A DNA stretch of 43,082 nt, taken from assembly GCA_946479335.1 (NCBI GenBank), contig CAMLFP010000006.1:1-43082 (forward strand). The letters run 5' to 3'. Position 1 is the stretch's first letter, and each line of letters opens with the position of its first letter. The DNA is from an uncultured Archangium sp. Lineage in GTDB: Bacteria; Myxococcota; Myxococcia; Myxococcales; Myxococcaceae. Positions 9,496-17,678 of this stretch are shown here, piece by piece. The position numbers were made by a program, and so were the translations under genes. The notes beneath the pieces are model-generated. The model was not told the origin of the DNA. It searched no databases and saw only the letters and a program-made list of their open reading frames with translations.

Positions 9496-10165
9496 CCCGG
9501 CGAACCTCGCGGCCGTCGAAGCGCGCGTGGGCGCGGCGTGCCTCCGCGCCGGGCGTGCACGGGAGTCGGTGACGCTGGTCGCGGTGAGCAAGCTGCACCC
9601 GCCCGAGCTGATCCGCGCGGCGTACGCGGCGGGTCAGCGCCACTTCGGCGAGAACTACGCGCAGGAGCTCCGCGACAAGCACGTGACGTTGGCCGACCTG
9701 CCGGGCCTGGTGTGGCACGCCATCGGCCCGGTGCAGCCGAAGAACGCGAAGTACATCGCGAAGGCGGCGACGGTGTTCCACGCGCTCGACCGCCTCGAGA
9801 CCGCGCAGGAGCTCAGCCGCCGCCGCGAGGGCGCCCCGCTCCGCTGCCTCGTGGAGGTGAACGTCGCGGGTGAAGCCTCGAAGGCCGGCGTGACGCCGGA
9901 CGAGGTGCCGGCGTTCATCGCCGCGGTGCGCGCGCTGCCGAACCTCGAGCTGGTGGGCCTCACCACCATGCCGCCGCTGCACGATGACGCGGAGGCCTCA
10001 CGGCCCTTCTTCAAGCAGCTCGCGGCGCTGGCGAAGGCGAACGGGCTGGCGGAGCTCTCGATGGGCTCCACCGGCGACTTCGAGGTGGGCATCGAAGAAG
10101 GCGCGACGCTGGTGCGAGTCGGCACCGCGATCTTCGGCGAGCGCCCTACACCTCGCGGAGCTTGA
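9488..10165 (+). CDS. YggS/PLPBP-family pyridoxal phosphate homeostasis protein
   Basis: This is a 225-residue PLP-binding TIM-barrel protein of the YggS/PROSC family, which buffers pyridoxal phosphate and affects amino-acid pools and has no known enzyme reaction. The GTG at 9488 is chosen because GGAGGTG lies 5-11 nt upstream and because the upstream extension is only the maf gene in another frame. The PLP-lysine motif is VAVSKLHP (Lys35). [21 protein letters not shown] (family consensus has H-x-I-G-x-L-Q), GLTTMPP and [28 protein letters not shown] follow in family order. Most members have MSMGMSxD; here the spacing is MGSTGDF. It overlaps maf by 8 bases and ends convergently, overlapping the zinc-ribbon gene by 20 bases. 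Confidence 0.94.
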   Translation: MFDPANLAAVEARVGAACLRAGRARESVTLVAVSKLHPPELIRAAYAAGQRHFGENYAQELRDKHVTLADLPGLVWHAIGPVQPKNAKYIAKAATVFHALDRLETAQELSRRREGAPLRCLVEVNVAGEASKAGVTPDEVPAFIAAVRALPNLELVGLTTMPPLHDDAEASRPFFKQLAALAKANGLAELSMGSTGDFEVGIEEGATLVRVGTAIFGERPTPRGA

Positions 10166-10355
10166 GCTTCCCCTCGTCGCTGATGCGCGCCTGAAACGAG
10201 GTGCCGCAGTAGTGGCAGTTGACCTCTTCGCCATCGACGAAGCCGTCACCCCAGGGGTTGTTCGCGTTGCACGACGGGCAGTCGAACTCGAAGAACTTCT
10301 TCTTCGGGCCCGCCACGTCTTTGTCGTCATCGTCGTCGTAGTGGTAGCCGCTCAT
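10146..10355 (-). CDS. Small zinc-ribbon protein
   Basis: This is a 69-residue protein with an acidic start (SGYHYDDDDDKD), a lysine patch (PKKKFF) and two CxxC knuckles, C26-P-S-C29 and C47-H-Y-C50, spaced as in a zinc ribbon. The ATG at 10355 has GAGGTG just upstream; a GTG two codons earlier (10361) is also possible. Four-cysteine ribbons of this type bind one zinc ion and act in nucleic-acid or protein contacts, but no specific role can be given. Its last 20 bases overlap the 3' end of the yggS-type gene on the other strand. It lies 7 bp after the cyclic-nucleotide-domain gene and may be in its operon. Confidence 0.75.
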   Translation of the reverse strand: MSGYHYDDDDDKDVAGPKKKFFEFDCPSCNANNPWGDGFVDGEEVNCHYCGTSFQARISDEGKLKLREV

Positions 10356-10362
10356 GGTCACC

Positions 10363-10851
10363 TCACCAGCGATTGAGGAAGTCGCTCATGTCGTCGAGCG
10401 CGCGCGCCCGCGCAGCTTGAACCCGTTCCAGCTCCTTCGCCAGCGGGCCGGGCACGGCGCCGTGGAGCAGCAGCGCGTCGCGCGGCACCTCGAGCACCTC
10501 CACGGAGCCCCTGGCGATGACCGAGAGGTTGCGCTGCGGAGCGTTGTTCAACACCTCTGATTCGCCCACCACGTCGCCCTTCACCGCCACGCCGAGATCG
10601 GCGCGATCGGTGTCGCGGCGCGCGGCGAGCTGCGCCTGGCCCTTCATCAGGAGGCCCAGCGACTGCCCTTCGTCACCCTGCTGCCAGACGACGGCGCCGT
10701 CTGGAAACCGCCGCAGCACCGCGGTGGCCAGCACCTCCGGGCGGAGCAGCAACGCGCGCACCACCGGCGCGGCCGCGAGCTCCGGGTCGGCCTTGAGCAG
10801 CGCCGCGACGTCGGCGCGCTGCAACGCCACCTTGACCACCGGTTGGATCAC
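10363..10851 (-). CDS. Cyclic nucleotide-binding domain protein (no DNA-binding domain)
   Basis: This is a 162-residue protein starting at GTG 10851, with GGAGG 5 nt upstream. The GTGA overlaps the stop of the upstream esterase gene. A cNMP-binding (CRP-like) beta-roll covers about residues 45-135. Its visible elements are FPDGAVVWQQGDEGQSLGLL, the strand pair LMKGQAQLAA, and the phosphate-cassette region KGDVVGESEVLNNAPQRNLS in the place of the usual GE(L/I)A-LL---PRxA motif. No helix-turn-helix follows; the C-terminus is a helix rich in Ala and Arg. It is therefore probably a regulatory or scaffold domain rather than a transcription factor. The cassette is close enough to consensus to suspect ligand binding, but this is uncertain. 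The open frame continues upstream, but that part is the esterase in another frame. Confidence 0.82.
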   Translation of the reverse strand: MIQPVVKVALQRADVAALLKADPELAAAPVVRALLLRPEVLATAVLRRFPDGAVVWQQGDEGQSLGLLMKGQAQLAARRDTDRADLGVAVKGDVVGESEVLNNAPQRNLSVIARGSVEVLEVPRDALLLHGAVPGPLAKELERVQAARARALDDMSDFLNRW

Positions 10852-12962
10852 CGGGCCTCCACGTCGGCCGGCTTCATCGTGCGGTACTTCGTGTCGATGT
10901 AGTCCATCAGCTCGAACATCGCGTCGCCGTACCGGGAGCCGCCGGCGCTGGTGAGGCCCACGGAGTTCACCCAGAAGGTGCCCGCGCGGCACTCGCGCTC
11001 CCAGGCCGGGTCGGCGTCGATGTCGACGCCCTGGTCATCGACGTTGCGGCAGTCCTTCGCGCCGGTGTTCTTGTTGATGAAGCAGCAGCGGCCGTTGGGG
11101 AAGACGTAGATCATCGGCCGCAGCTTGAGGTCGCTGGCCACGTAGTTGTCGCTGACGAGCGTGACGGCCGAGAAGCCCGAGGGCTCCATGCCGTAGCCGT
11201 GCAGCAGGTACGCGACGGGGTACCGGGCGTCGGCGTTCTCCGGGTCGTCGTAGCCGGGCGGGAGCGCGACCGAGTACTCCCACTTCGCGCCCAGCACCGC
11301 CGAGTCGTACGTCTCGTAGCGCTGCACGCCCGGCGAGCTGGTGACGCTGGCCTCCGGCTTCGGCGCGGTGGGCCAGCTGTTCGCGAGCCAGTTGAAGAGC
11401 ACCTCGAAGCGCTCGACGGCCTGCGCCGCGGTGCCGACGTGATCGCCCTCGCCTTCGGCGATCTCCGCGTCGGTGCGCACGTCCTTGCCGTAGAGCACCG
11501 CCATGTCGCGGCTGTTGCGCGCCCACGCCTTGTTCCAGGGGTTGAAGACGCCGTCGCGGTCCACCATCCCCGGGATGTCGAGGAAGTCGCGGTACACGCC
11601 GATGGTGCGCACCGCGCCGATGCCCGAGAGCAGGTGCCGCGCCTGCAGCCCGAGGTTGAAGATGTCGTGGATGCCGCCATCGACGAGGAACGAGAAGCGC
11701 TTGCGGGCGGTGCTGTCCCACTTGCGGAAGTTGCTGCGGCCGTCGAGCGCGATGAGCCGCTTGCGCGCCGCGACCTCGTCGTACACGCCGTTGCCCTCAC
11801 CCGTGTCGCCGGAGCCCTCCACGCCATCGAGCCCGAAGTCGCGGAAGGGCTCGCCCTGCTCGTAGATCCAGTCCTTCTCGGTGCCGGTGGGGTTGGTCTC
11901 GACGTCGTAGTTGTCGTGGTTCAGGTCGGTGTCGGTCGCCGCGGCCGTCGAATTGCAGCCGCCGGAGCCGTTCTCATACGGGTCGGCGCAACCATCGGTG
12001 CCGACGTCGTCGAAGCGCTCGTGGCTGTTGTTGGCGATGGGCTCGCCGTAATCGCGCCGCCCATTCCCATTGTAGTCGTACGCGAGGAGGATCGGCGCGG
12101 CGGTGGTCATCTCCAGGCACGGCTGCACGTTGCCGATGCGCTGGAGCCACAGCAGCGTGTTCTGATCGCGGTTGATGCGCGTCGCGCCGCCCTTCGAGGC
12201 GCAATACGCGTCGGCGAAGCCCTGCGACTGCGACTGCGGGAGCGGCGTGCGGATGTTGGCGGGGTCGCTGCAGAAGTCGACCTCCTCCTGCGTGGCGTTG
12301 CAGAAGTAGTGCGGCTGCGTGCCGTCGCACCCGGCCAGCGCGGTGTAGTGCCCGTCAGGGTTGTACTCGGCGTTCTTGAGGCCCTCGACGCGCACGGGGT
12401 TGCTGCAGAGATCGACGGGCGCCCGCAGCACGTAGTCGGCCGGCACGCCGGGTGGCGCCACGGGCGATTCGGGGTTGTCGCTGAAGAAGTTGCCGTACGC
12501 GAGCATCAGGTCGGTCATCATCTTGATGTACGCGTCGCGGTCGAACGAGCCGCCGTTGTTGGTGACGTGCCAGTGGTTGAAGTCGTTGGGGTGCTCCCAC
12601 TGGTTGGGCTGCTCGACCCTCGCCGCAGCGCAGGCGTTGATGACCGCGGGGTCGTTCAACATCACGCCGCCGTCGGGCATCGCCATGATGGCCTCGAGCT
12701 CCTCCCGCGTGCAGAAGCCGCCGGTGACGAACTTGTCCATGAAGCGCTGAAAGAAGGCCGCGTCGAGCGGGCCGCCCAGCGCCGCGACGCCATCGACCTT
12801 GTCAGGGTGGGAGGTCGCCAGGGCCATGCCGCCGATCGCGCCCATCGAGATGCCGCCGAGCATCCGGTAGGTGGTGTGGATCTTCTCGGGCTGGGGCTCG
12901 TTCTTCGAGGGCGGCGTACAGGCGAGTAACGTCAGGGAAAGACACAGAGAAAGGCGACGCAA
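10848..12962 (-). CDS. Esterase-like alpha/beta-hydrolase lipoprotein with apparently permuted halves
   Basis: This protein has about 704 residues. A TTG start at 12962 is favoured because GAGGG lies upstream and because it gives a compact lipoprotein signal, MRRLSLCLSLTLLAC (Cys15). ATGs at 13001 and 13004 and a GTG at 13031 are alternatives that lengthen the signal. Almost at once comes a serine-hydrolase nucleophile elbow, G37-I-S39-M-G41, within YRMLGGISMGAIGGMALATS. A long middle region follows with calcium-loop-like acidic stretches (YDYNGNGRRDYGEP; DTDLNHDNYDVE), a candidate acid in LVDGGIHDIFNLG and a candidate His in EGEGDHVG. The last 125 residues start with YPVAYLLHGYG, the strand and oxyanion turn that begin an ordinary esterase of this class. 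They end in MDYIDTKYRTMKPAD, which normally runs straight into the nucleophile strand. The order is thus the reverse of the usual one. It is probably a cell-surface esterase; the substrate is unknown. Confidence 0.85.
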   Translation of the reverse strand: MRRLSLCLSLTLLACTPPSKNEPQPEKIHTTYRMLGGISMGAIGGMALATSHPDKVDGVAALGGPLDAAFFQRFMDKFVTGGFCTREELEAIMAMPDGGVMLNDPAVINACAAARVEQPNQWEHPNDFNHWHVTNNGGSFDRDAYIKMMTDLMLAYGNFFSDNPESPVAPPGVPADYVLRAPVDLCSNPVRVEGLKNAEYNPDGHYTALAGCDGTQPHYFCNATQEEVDFCSDPANIRTPLPQSQSQGFADAYCASKGGATRINRDQNTLLWLQRIGNVQPCLEMTTAAPILLAYDYNGNGRRDYGEPIANNSHERFDDVGTDGCADPYENGSGGCNSTAAATDTDLNHDNYDVETNPTGTEKDWIYEQGEPFRDFGLDGVEGSGDTGEGNGVYDEVAARKRLIALDGRSNFRKWDSTARKRFSFLVDGGIHDIFNLGLQARHLLSGIGAVRTIGVYRDFLDIPGMVDRDGVFNPWNKAWARNSRDMAVLYGKDVRTDAEIAEGEGDHVGTAAQAVERFEVLFNWLANSWPTAPKPEASVTSSPGVQRYETYDSAVLGAKWEYSVALPPGYDDPENADARYPVAYLLHGYGMEPSGFSAVTLVSDNYVASDLKLRPMIYVFPNGRCCFINKNTGAKDCRNVDDQGVDIDADPAWERECRAGTFWVNSVGLTSAGGSRYGDAMFELMDYIDTKYRTMKPADVEAR

Positions 12963-13081
12963 GGGGGGCCCTCGAAAAGGAGTTCGGCCGAGGAATATCA
13001 TCATGAATAGCGACTCTGGCGGCCAGTCCACAGACGCGCCGCGCCATGCTGGGGCCGAAGGCGTCGGCAGGAGTACGAAAC

Positions 13082-13843
13082 ATGAAGCGTCACGCGCTGT
13101 GGTTGACCCTGCTGGCGAGTGCGGCCTTCGCCGCCGAAGGCAAGCTGGTCAGCGTCTTCGGGCCGGGTGAGCAGACCGACTACGAGGTCCGCTACATGGG
13201 CATCACCGCGGGCCGCGCGCAGCTGACCGTGGGCTGGCCCACCGAGGAGTTCGGGCACGACGTCTGGCCGCTGGTGTGCGTCGGCGAGTCGACCCTCGGC
13301 GACCTCTACCCCATCAAGGATCGCTTCATCTCGTACTGGGAGCCGATGACGCGCCAGGCGCTGGGCGCCGACTTCTACATGAACGAGAACAAGTACCGCC
13401 GGAAGGACCGGTACGCCTACGACTTCGAGCACCGCGAGGCGATCGTCACGTCCAACAAGGACGGCGATGTCTGGGAGAAGCGCTACGGCATCGAGCAGGG
13501 CACGCTCGACCTCGCCGCCGCGGGCTTCGGCCTGCGCAACACGCCGCTGGAGGTCGGGCAGGTGCACGAGCTGCCCATCTTCACCGGCAAGAAGTTCTAC
13601 AAGATGACCGCCACCGTCGCGGGCCGCGAGAAGCTGAAGACCGGCCTCGGCGAGCTCGACGTCTTCCGCGTCACCGTCAACGGCGACTTCGCCGGCAAGC
13701 TCGCGACCCGGGGGCTGATGACGTTGTTCTACACGGCCGATGAGAAGCAGCTCCCGGTGCGCGCCGAGGCCGAGTTCTTCCTCGGCACCGTGCGCCTCGA
13801 CGCCGTGAAGTACGCGCAGGGCCGCGTCTACAAGGAGAACTGA
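13082..13843 (+). CDS. Secreted DUF3108-domain protein, first of a tandem pair
   Basis: This is a 253-residue protein. The ATG at 13082 has AGGAG 10 nt upstream and gives a Sec signal peptide, MKRHALWLTLLASAAFA, cleaved before AEG. The mature part is a single DUF3108 beta-rich domain, recognised from the opening FGPGEQTDYEVRYMG, then ITAGRAQLTVG, the middle WEPMTRQALGADFYMNENKYRR and the closing ADEKQLPVRAEAEFFLGTVR. DUF3108 proteins are periplasmic or outer-membrane-associated and of unknown function. It is probably co-transcribed with the next DUF3108 gene (1 bp gap) and divergent from the esterase lipoprotein. Confidence 0.88.
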   Translation: MKRHALWLTLLASAAFAAEGKLVSVFGPGEQTDYEVRYMGITAGRAQLTVGWPTEEFGHDVWPLVCVGESTLGDLYPIKDRFISYWEPMTRQALGADFYMNENKYRRKDRYAYDFEHREAIVTSNKDGDVWEKRYGIEQGTLDLAAAGFGLRNTPLEVGQVHELPIFTGKKFYKMTATVAGREKLKTGLGELDVFRVTVNGDFAGKLATRGLMTLFYTADEKQLPVRAEAEFFLGTVRLDAVKYAQGRVYKEN

Positions 13844-13844
13844 C

Positions 13845-14678
13845 GTGAAGACCTTCTTCCTGATCTCGCTCGGCTCGCTCACCGCGTTGGCGGCGACGAA
13901 GGCCCCGCTGACGCCCTTCCCCTCCGACGCGGAGTGCAAGCCGCTGGGCGCGGCGATGACGCCCGCGCCGTTCGGCCCCGGGGAGCAGCTCTCCTACGAC
14001 ATCGACTCGATGGGCATGCGCGCCGGAGAGATGACGATGACCACCCTCAAGCCGCAGGACGGGCTGATGACGGTGGAGACCACCGTCGAGACCAACACCT
14101 TCTTCAGCAAGATCCGCAAGGTGAAGGGCGTGGCGCGCAGCGAGCTGTCGATGTCGACGCTGCGCCCCGCGCGCTACTTCGAAGACGCGTGGGAGAACGA
14201 CTTCCACCGCATCGCGCAGGTCTCGATGAACCCCAGGGGCCACGAGGCGACGCTGGTCAACACCTTCAACGACAAGACGATGTCGCCGGTGAAGCTGCGC
14301 TTCGGCAGCGACATGAGCGACGTGGGCAGCGCGGTGCACCTGCTGCGCTCCATCCCCGTGAAGGACGGCCAGCGGCTGTGCTTCGACGTCTACGGCATCC
14401 GCCGGGTGTGGCGGGTGTGGGGCTCGGTGAAGCGTGAGCACGTCTCGCTGCCGCTGGGCGAGTTCGAGACCTGGCACCTCTCGGGTGAAGCGGCGCCGCT
14501 CACGCTGCAGAACGCGCGGCGCGAGGTGCACGTGTGGGTGACCGACGACGCGAAGCGCCTGCCGCTGGCCGCGCTGGGCGTCATGGAGTTCGGCGCGGTG
14601 CGCGCGACCTTGAAGGGCTACTCGCGGCCCGGCGAGGCCAACACCCGCGCGGAGACCAAGGCCAACATCAAGTGGTGA
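13845..14678 (+). CDS. Secreted DUF3108-domain protein, second of a tandem pair
   Basis: This 277-residue protein starts at GTG 13845, with AAGGAG inside the end of the previous gene. Its signal peptide is MKTFFLISLGSLTALA. The mature part again opens with FGPGEQLSYDIDSMG, matching FGPGEQTDYEVRYMG of the upstream protein, and continues with MRAGEMTMTT. It closes with DDAKRLPLAALGVMEFGAVRA, the counterpart of the first copy's terminal strand pair. The two are divergent paralogues that arose by tandem duplication. Function is unknown; secretion to the envelope is inferred. The stop lies 6 bp from the convergent small-protein gene. Confidence 0.87.
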   Translation: MKTFFLISLGSLTALAATKAPLTPFPSDAECKPLGAAMTPAPFGPGEQLSYDIDSMGMRAGEMTMTTLKPQDGLMTVETTVETNTFFSKIRKVKGVARSELSMSTLRPARYFEDAWENDFHRIAQVSMNPRGHEATLVNTFNDKTMSPVKLRFGSDMSDVGSAVHLLRSIPVKDGQRLCFDVYGIRRVWRVWGSVKREHVSLPLGEFETWHLSGEAAPLTLQNARREVHVWVTDDAKRLPLAALGVMEFGAVRATLKGYSRPGEANTRAETKANIKW

Positions 14679-14684
14679 CGGCGT

Positions 14685-15050
14685 TCACCGCCGCGAAGAC
14701 TTCTCACGCATCTTGCCGGCGGCCTGCGAGAGGCGGCGCCGCAGCTGCGCGACCACCACCATCAGGTACTCGATGCGGTTCAACACCCGGAAGTCTTCGG
14801 CCGCGTCGAGCAGCGCGATGGGCGTCACGCGATCGGCGCGCAGCGTGTCGAGGATGTCGGTGAAGTGCGCCTCGACCTCGGAGATGGCGTCGAGCCCTTC
14901 GCGGAGATCGTCTTCGATGAAGTCGAGCACCACCGCCGAGTCTTCACGCGCCGGGAGCAACGCCTCGAGTCGATCGACCGACTCCCTGATGGCATCGACC
15001 GGCTTGCCGAGTTGAAACGCGGGGACCGTGGCGGTGTGGAGCGCTGACAT
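14685..15050 (-). CDS. Small helical hypothetical protein
   Basis: This protein of about 121 residues is not recognised. It looks entirely alpha-helical: acidic heptad-like stretches (VDAIRESVDRLEALLPARE; DDLREGLDAISEVEAHFTDIL) and a basic C-terminus ending RRLSQAAGKMREKSSRR. It has no signal peptide or membrane segment. The start is uncertain: ATG 15050 (MSALHTATV) is preferred, ATG 15056 is two codons earlier, and GTG 15077 would add nine codons. No ribosome binding site precedes any of them. It lies downstream of the DUF507 gene on the same strand (about 56 bp gap), so co-transcription is possible. Confidence 0.65.
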   Translation of the reverse strand: MSALHTATVPAFQLGKPVDAIRESVDRLEALLPAREDSAVVLDFIEDDLREGLDAISEVEAHFTDILDTLRADRVTPIALLDAAEDFRVLNRIEYLMVVVAQLRRRLSQAAGKMREKSSRR

Positions 15051-15106
15051 GCACATCACGCTACAGGCGTGATCCACACCGTCAATTTTCCCGCCCGCGC
15101 CGCTGA

Positions 15107-15625
15107 TCAGATGAGGCCGCGCGCCCGGCGGATCTGGTCGACGATCTTCTGGTACTCGACCTCGAAGGCGCCCGTGCCTTCCTGCAGGTGCCGCAGGCGG
15201 CCGCGCGCCTCGCGATCGATCTCGTCTTCGACGTCGAGGTGCTTCTTCATGATCTGGAGGATCTTCGGGCGCATGGTCGAGTCGTCCGAGAAGACCTCCT
15301 CGACGCTGCGCGAGACGAGCAGGAACTCCAGCATCTGGTTGATGACGAACTCGATGCCGTCGTCGCCGAGCTGGAAGCCGCGCACGTCGGCCATCTCGCG
15401 CTTGACCTGCGAGAACTTGGCGCCGTCGTAGCCGCGGCGCTCGAGCGCTTCGCGGGTCGCCTGGTTCACGCGCTCCTCGTTGGCGAGGTACTCACGCATG
15501 ATGGCCGAGAGATCCATCTCCGCGTCGGACACACGGATGGGCTCGACCTCGATGTCTTTGTCCTGCGTCAGGCGCTGAACGATCTCACGAGCGAGGATGG
15601 GAACGAGCTTGGGGTACAGCCGCAT
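15107..15625 (-). CDS. DUF507 family protein
   Basis: This is a 172-residue cytoplasmic protein starting at ATG 15625, with AGAGG 9-13 nt upstream. It opens with MRLYPKLVPILAREIVQRL, the typical start of DUF507 proteins, which are found mainly in Deltaproteobacteria and related groups. The rest is helical: EMDLSAIMREYLANEERVN, then VKREMADVRGF, and a C-terminal EDEIDREARGRLRHLQEG that ends in RRARGLI. The length fits a two-copy DUF507 arrangement. The family has no established biochemical role. The gene is 153 bp after uvrC on the same strand, a spacing that suggests its own promoter. Confidence 0.85.
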   Translation of the reverse strand: MRLYPKLVPILAREIVQRLTQDKDIEVEPIRVSDAEMDLSAIMREYLANEERVNQATREALERRGYDGAKFSQVKREMADVRGFQLGDDGIEFVINQMLEFLLVSRSVEEVFSDDSTMRPKILQIMKKHLDVEDEIDREARGRLRHLQEGTGAFEVEYQKIVDQIRRARGLI

Positions 15626-15720
15626 GGGTCGTCGCCTCTCTAACGTTTTCGAAAAAAGTACTGCTTCAGTGCGGAGATGTATTTCACCGCTCCTGTGCGC
15701 GGCAATGAAAAAGGCCGTGG

Positions 15721-15764
15721 TTCTGCTCGCTTCGCTTGGCCGAGAGGGTTTCTGCTCGCTTCGC
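15721..15764. repeat. 15-bp direct repeat between uvrC and DUF507 gene
   Basis: The sequence TTCTGCTCGCTTCGC occurs at 15721-15735 and again at 15750-15764, 29 bp apart, in the 153 bp non-coding gap that follows the uvrC stop (minus strand). No hairpin followed by a strong T tract is seen here. The role is unknown; it may simply be a local duplication. Confidence 0.6.
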
Positions 15765-15778
15765 GCCGACTTCACCGC

Positions 15779-17674
15779 TCAACCGCTCGCGTCTTCGAGC
15801 GACGCGGCGCGCACGTCGTCACCGGCGTCGTCTTCGTCGACCACCGGCGCGTGGAGGAAGGCGTGCACCTTCTCGGCCACCGCCGGGCCGATCGTCTGCA
15901 CCGCGGCGAGGTCTTCGAGGCTCGCCTCCTTGAGCCGCTTCACCGACCCGAAGTGCGTCAGCAGCGCGCGCCGCCGCGTCTCACCCACGCCGGGCACGGA
16001 GTCCAACTGCGACTGCAGCCCGCGCTTGCGGCTCAGCTTGCGCTGGAAGGTGATGGCGAAGCGGTGCGCCTCGTCGCGCAGGCGCGTCAACGCGAAGAGC
16101 TCCGGTGAGGTCTGCGGCAACACGATGGGGTCTTTGCGATCGACGAGGAACACGCGCTCCGGGCTGCGCTTCACGTCGTCATCGGGGCGCGCCACGTCGA
16201 GGTCGCGGCTCTTGGCCAGCGCCACCAGGTCGACGCCCTCCACGCCGAGGTCTCGCATCGCCGCGTGCGCCGCCGCCAGCTGGCCCTTGCCGCCGTCGAT
16301 GACGATGAGGTCGGGGAGATCGCCGTCTGCCAACCCGCGCCGGAACCTCCGCGTGAGGATCTCGTGCATCGACGCGAAGTCGTCGTTCTGCGTGACGGTC
16401 TTGAGGCGGTAGCGCCGGTAGTTCGCCTTGTCGGCCTCGGTGTCGAGGCTCGCCACCTGCGACGCGACGATCGACGTGCCCTGCGAGTGCGAGATGTCGA
16501 AGCACTCCATGCGCCGCGGCAGCTTCGCGAGGTGCAGCCGGTCCTTGAGCCGCACCAGCACCTCCTCGATCTCCTCCCGGGTGCGCGTGCGCTCCGAGAA
16601 CGAGCGCTCGGCGTTGCGCCGCGCCAGGGCCATCAGCTCCACCTTGTCGCCGCGCTGGGGGACGAAGACGCGCACCTTCTCGCCCTGCTTCTCCGAGAGC
16701 AGCTCCGCCAGCACCCGTGCCTCGTCGGCCCCCGCGGGGATCAGCACCTCCCGCGGCACGAAGTTCTCGTCGCCGTAGTACTGGTTGACCAGCGACTCGA
16801 CGAGCTCGTCGTCGGGCTGCTCGCTGGTGAAGTGCAGCGGCCGCCCGCCGGAGATGCGCCCGCCGCGCACGTACAAGATGTACACGCAGACCTTGTCGGC
16901 CTCGCGGAAGAGCCCGAACACGTCTTGATCGATGGAGTCGGTGGTCGCCACCGTCTGCCGCTCGAGGCTGCGCTCCAGCGCGATGATCTGATCCCGCAGC
17001 CGCGCGGCCTCCTCGAACTCCAGCTTCTTCGCCGAGGCCTTCATGCGCTCGCGCAGCTGCTCGAGCAGCGGCCCGCTCCGGCCCTCGAGGAACAGCGTCA
17101 CCGCTTCGACGTTGCGGCGGTACTCGTCGACCTGCACGTCATTCACGCACGGCGCCGGGCACCGCCCGATCTGGAACAACAGGCACGGCCGCTTGCGCGA
17201 CTCGAGCACGTGGTCGGTGCAGGTGCGCAGCTGGAAGTACTTGTTCACCACGCGCAACGTCTCGCGAATCGACGACGCGGAGGAGTACGGCCCGAAGTAG
17301 CGCGCCTTGTCGCGCTGCGGGCGGCGCACCGTCTCCAGCCGCGGGTAGCGGTGCGCGGTGTCGAGCCGCAGGCAGAGGTACTGCTTGTCGTCGCGCAGCT
17401 GCACGTTGAAGCGCGGGCGGTGCTTCTTGATGAGCTCGTTCTCGAGGAGCAGCGCCTCCTTCTCGTTGCGCACCACCACCGTCTCGAGATCGAACAACAC
17501 CCGGTCCAACAGCTGCACGAAGGCGCGCGTATCGGTGCGCGTGAAGTAGCTGCGCACGCGGTTGCGGAGGTTCACCGCCTTGCCGACGTAGATGACGCGG
17601 CCGCCGCGGTCCTTCATCAAATACACGCCGGGCTGGTTGGGCAGCGCGTCGAGTTTCTCTTCGAGGATCGTCAC
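15779..17674 (-). CDS. uvrC: UvrABC excinuclease subunit C
   Basis: This 631-residue protein makes the two incisions around DNA lesions after UvrAB loading. Domains in order are GIY-YIG nuclease (PGVYLMKD ... [18 protein letters not shown], about residues 14-95), a cysteine-bearing region (CPAPCVND, about 165-180), a UVR motif ([16 protein letters not shown], about 214-230), an RNase H-like endonuclease ([25 protein letters not shown]) and a C-terminal helix-hairpin-helix pair ([20 protein letters not shown]). The start is taken as GTG 17674; the frame is open further upstream but that DNA encodes the end of the surface lipoprotein. The GTG lies only 4 nt after that gene's stop and has no good ribosome binding site, so translational coupling is likely. 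A short acidic tail ends the protein. Confidence 0.96.
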   Translation of the reverse strand: MTILEEKLDALPNQPGVYLMKDRGGRVIYVGKAVNLRNRVRSYFTRTDTRAFVQLLDRVLFDLETVVVRNEKEALLLENELIKKHRPRFNVQLRDDKQYLCLRLDTAHRYPRLETVRRPQRDKARYFGPYSSASSIRETLRVVNKYFQLRTCTDHVLESRKRPCLLFQIGRCPAPCVNDVQVDEYRRNVEAVTLFLEGRSGPLLEQLRERMKASAKKLEFEEAARLRDQIIALERSLERQTVATTDSIDQDVFGLFREADKVCVYILYVRGGRISGGRPLHFTSEQPDDELVESLVNQYYGDENFVPREVLIPAGADEARVLAELLSEKQGEKVRVFVPQRGDKVELMALARRNAERSFSERTRTREEIEEVLVRLKDRLHLAKLPRRMECFDISHSQGTSIVASQVASLDTEADKANYRRYRLKTVTQNDDFASMHEILTRRFRRGLADGDLPDLIVIDGGKGQLAAAHAAMRDLGVEGVDLVALAKSRDLDVARPDDDVKRSPERVFLVDRKDPIVLPQTSPELFALTRLRDEAHRFAITFQRKLSRKRGLQSQLDSVPGVGETRRRALLTHFGSVKRLKEASLEDLAAVQTIGPAVAEKVHAFLHAPVVDEDDAGDDVRAASLEDASG

Positions 17675-17678
17675 GTCT

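Noticed and set aside
10140..10170. Possible assembly error or frameshift where the yggS-type gene and zinc-ribbon gene overlap
   Set aside because: Both proteins end in plausible places for their families, and a 20-bp convergent overlap is normal in such compact DNA.
10152..10355. DDDDDK near the start of the zinc-ribbon protein as a protease site
   Set aside because: It looks like an enterokinase site, but in a cytoplasmic bacterial protein it is simply an acidic stretch; no processing is implied.
15626..15778. Possible intrinsic terminator after uvrC
   Set aside because: GGCC/GGCC before TTTTT can pair only over 4 bp with a 21-nt loop, too weak to call a terminator.
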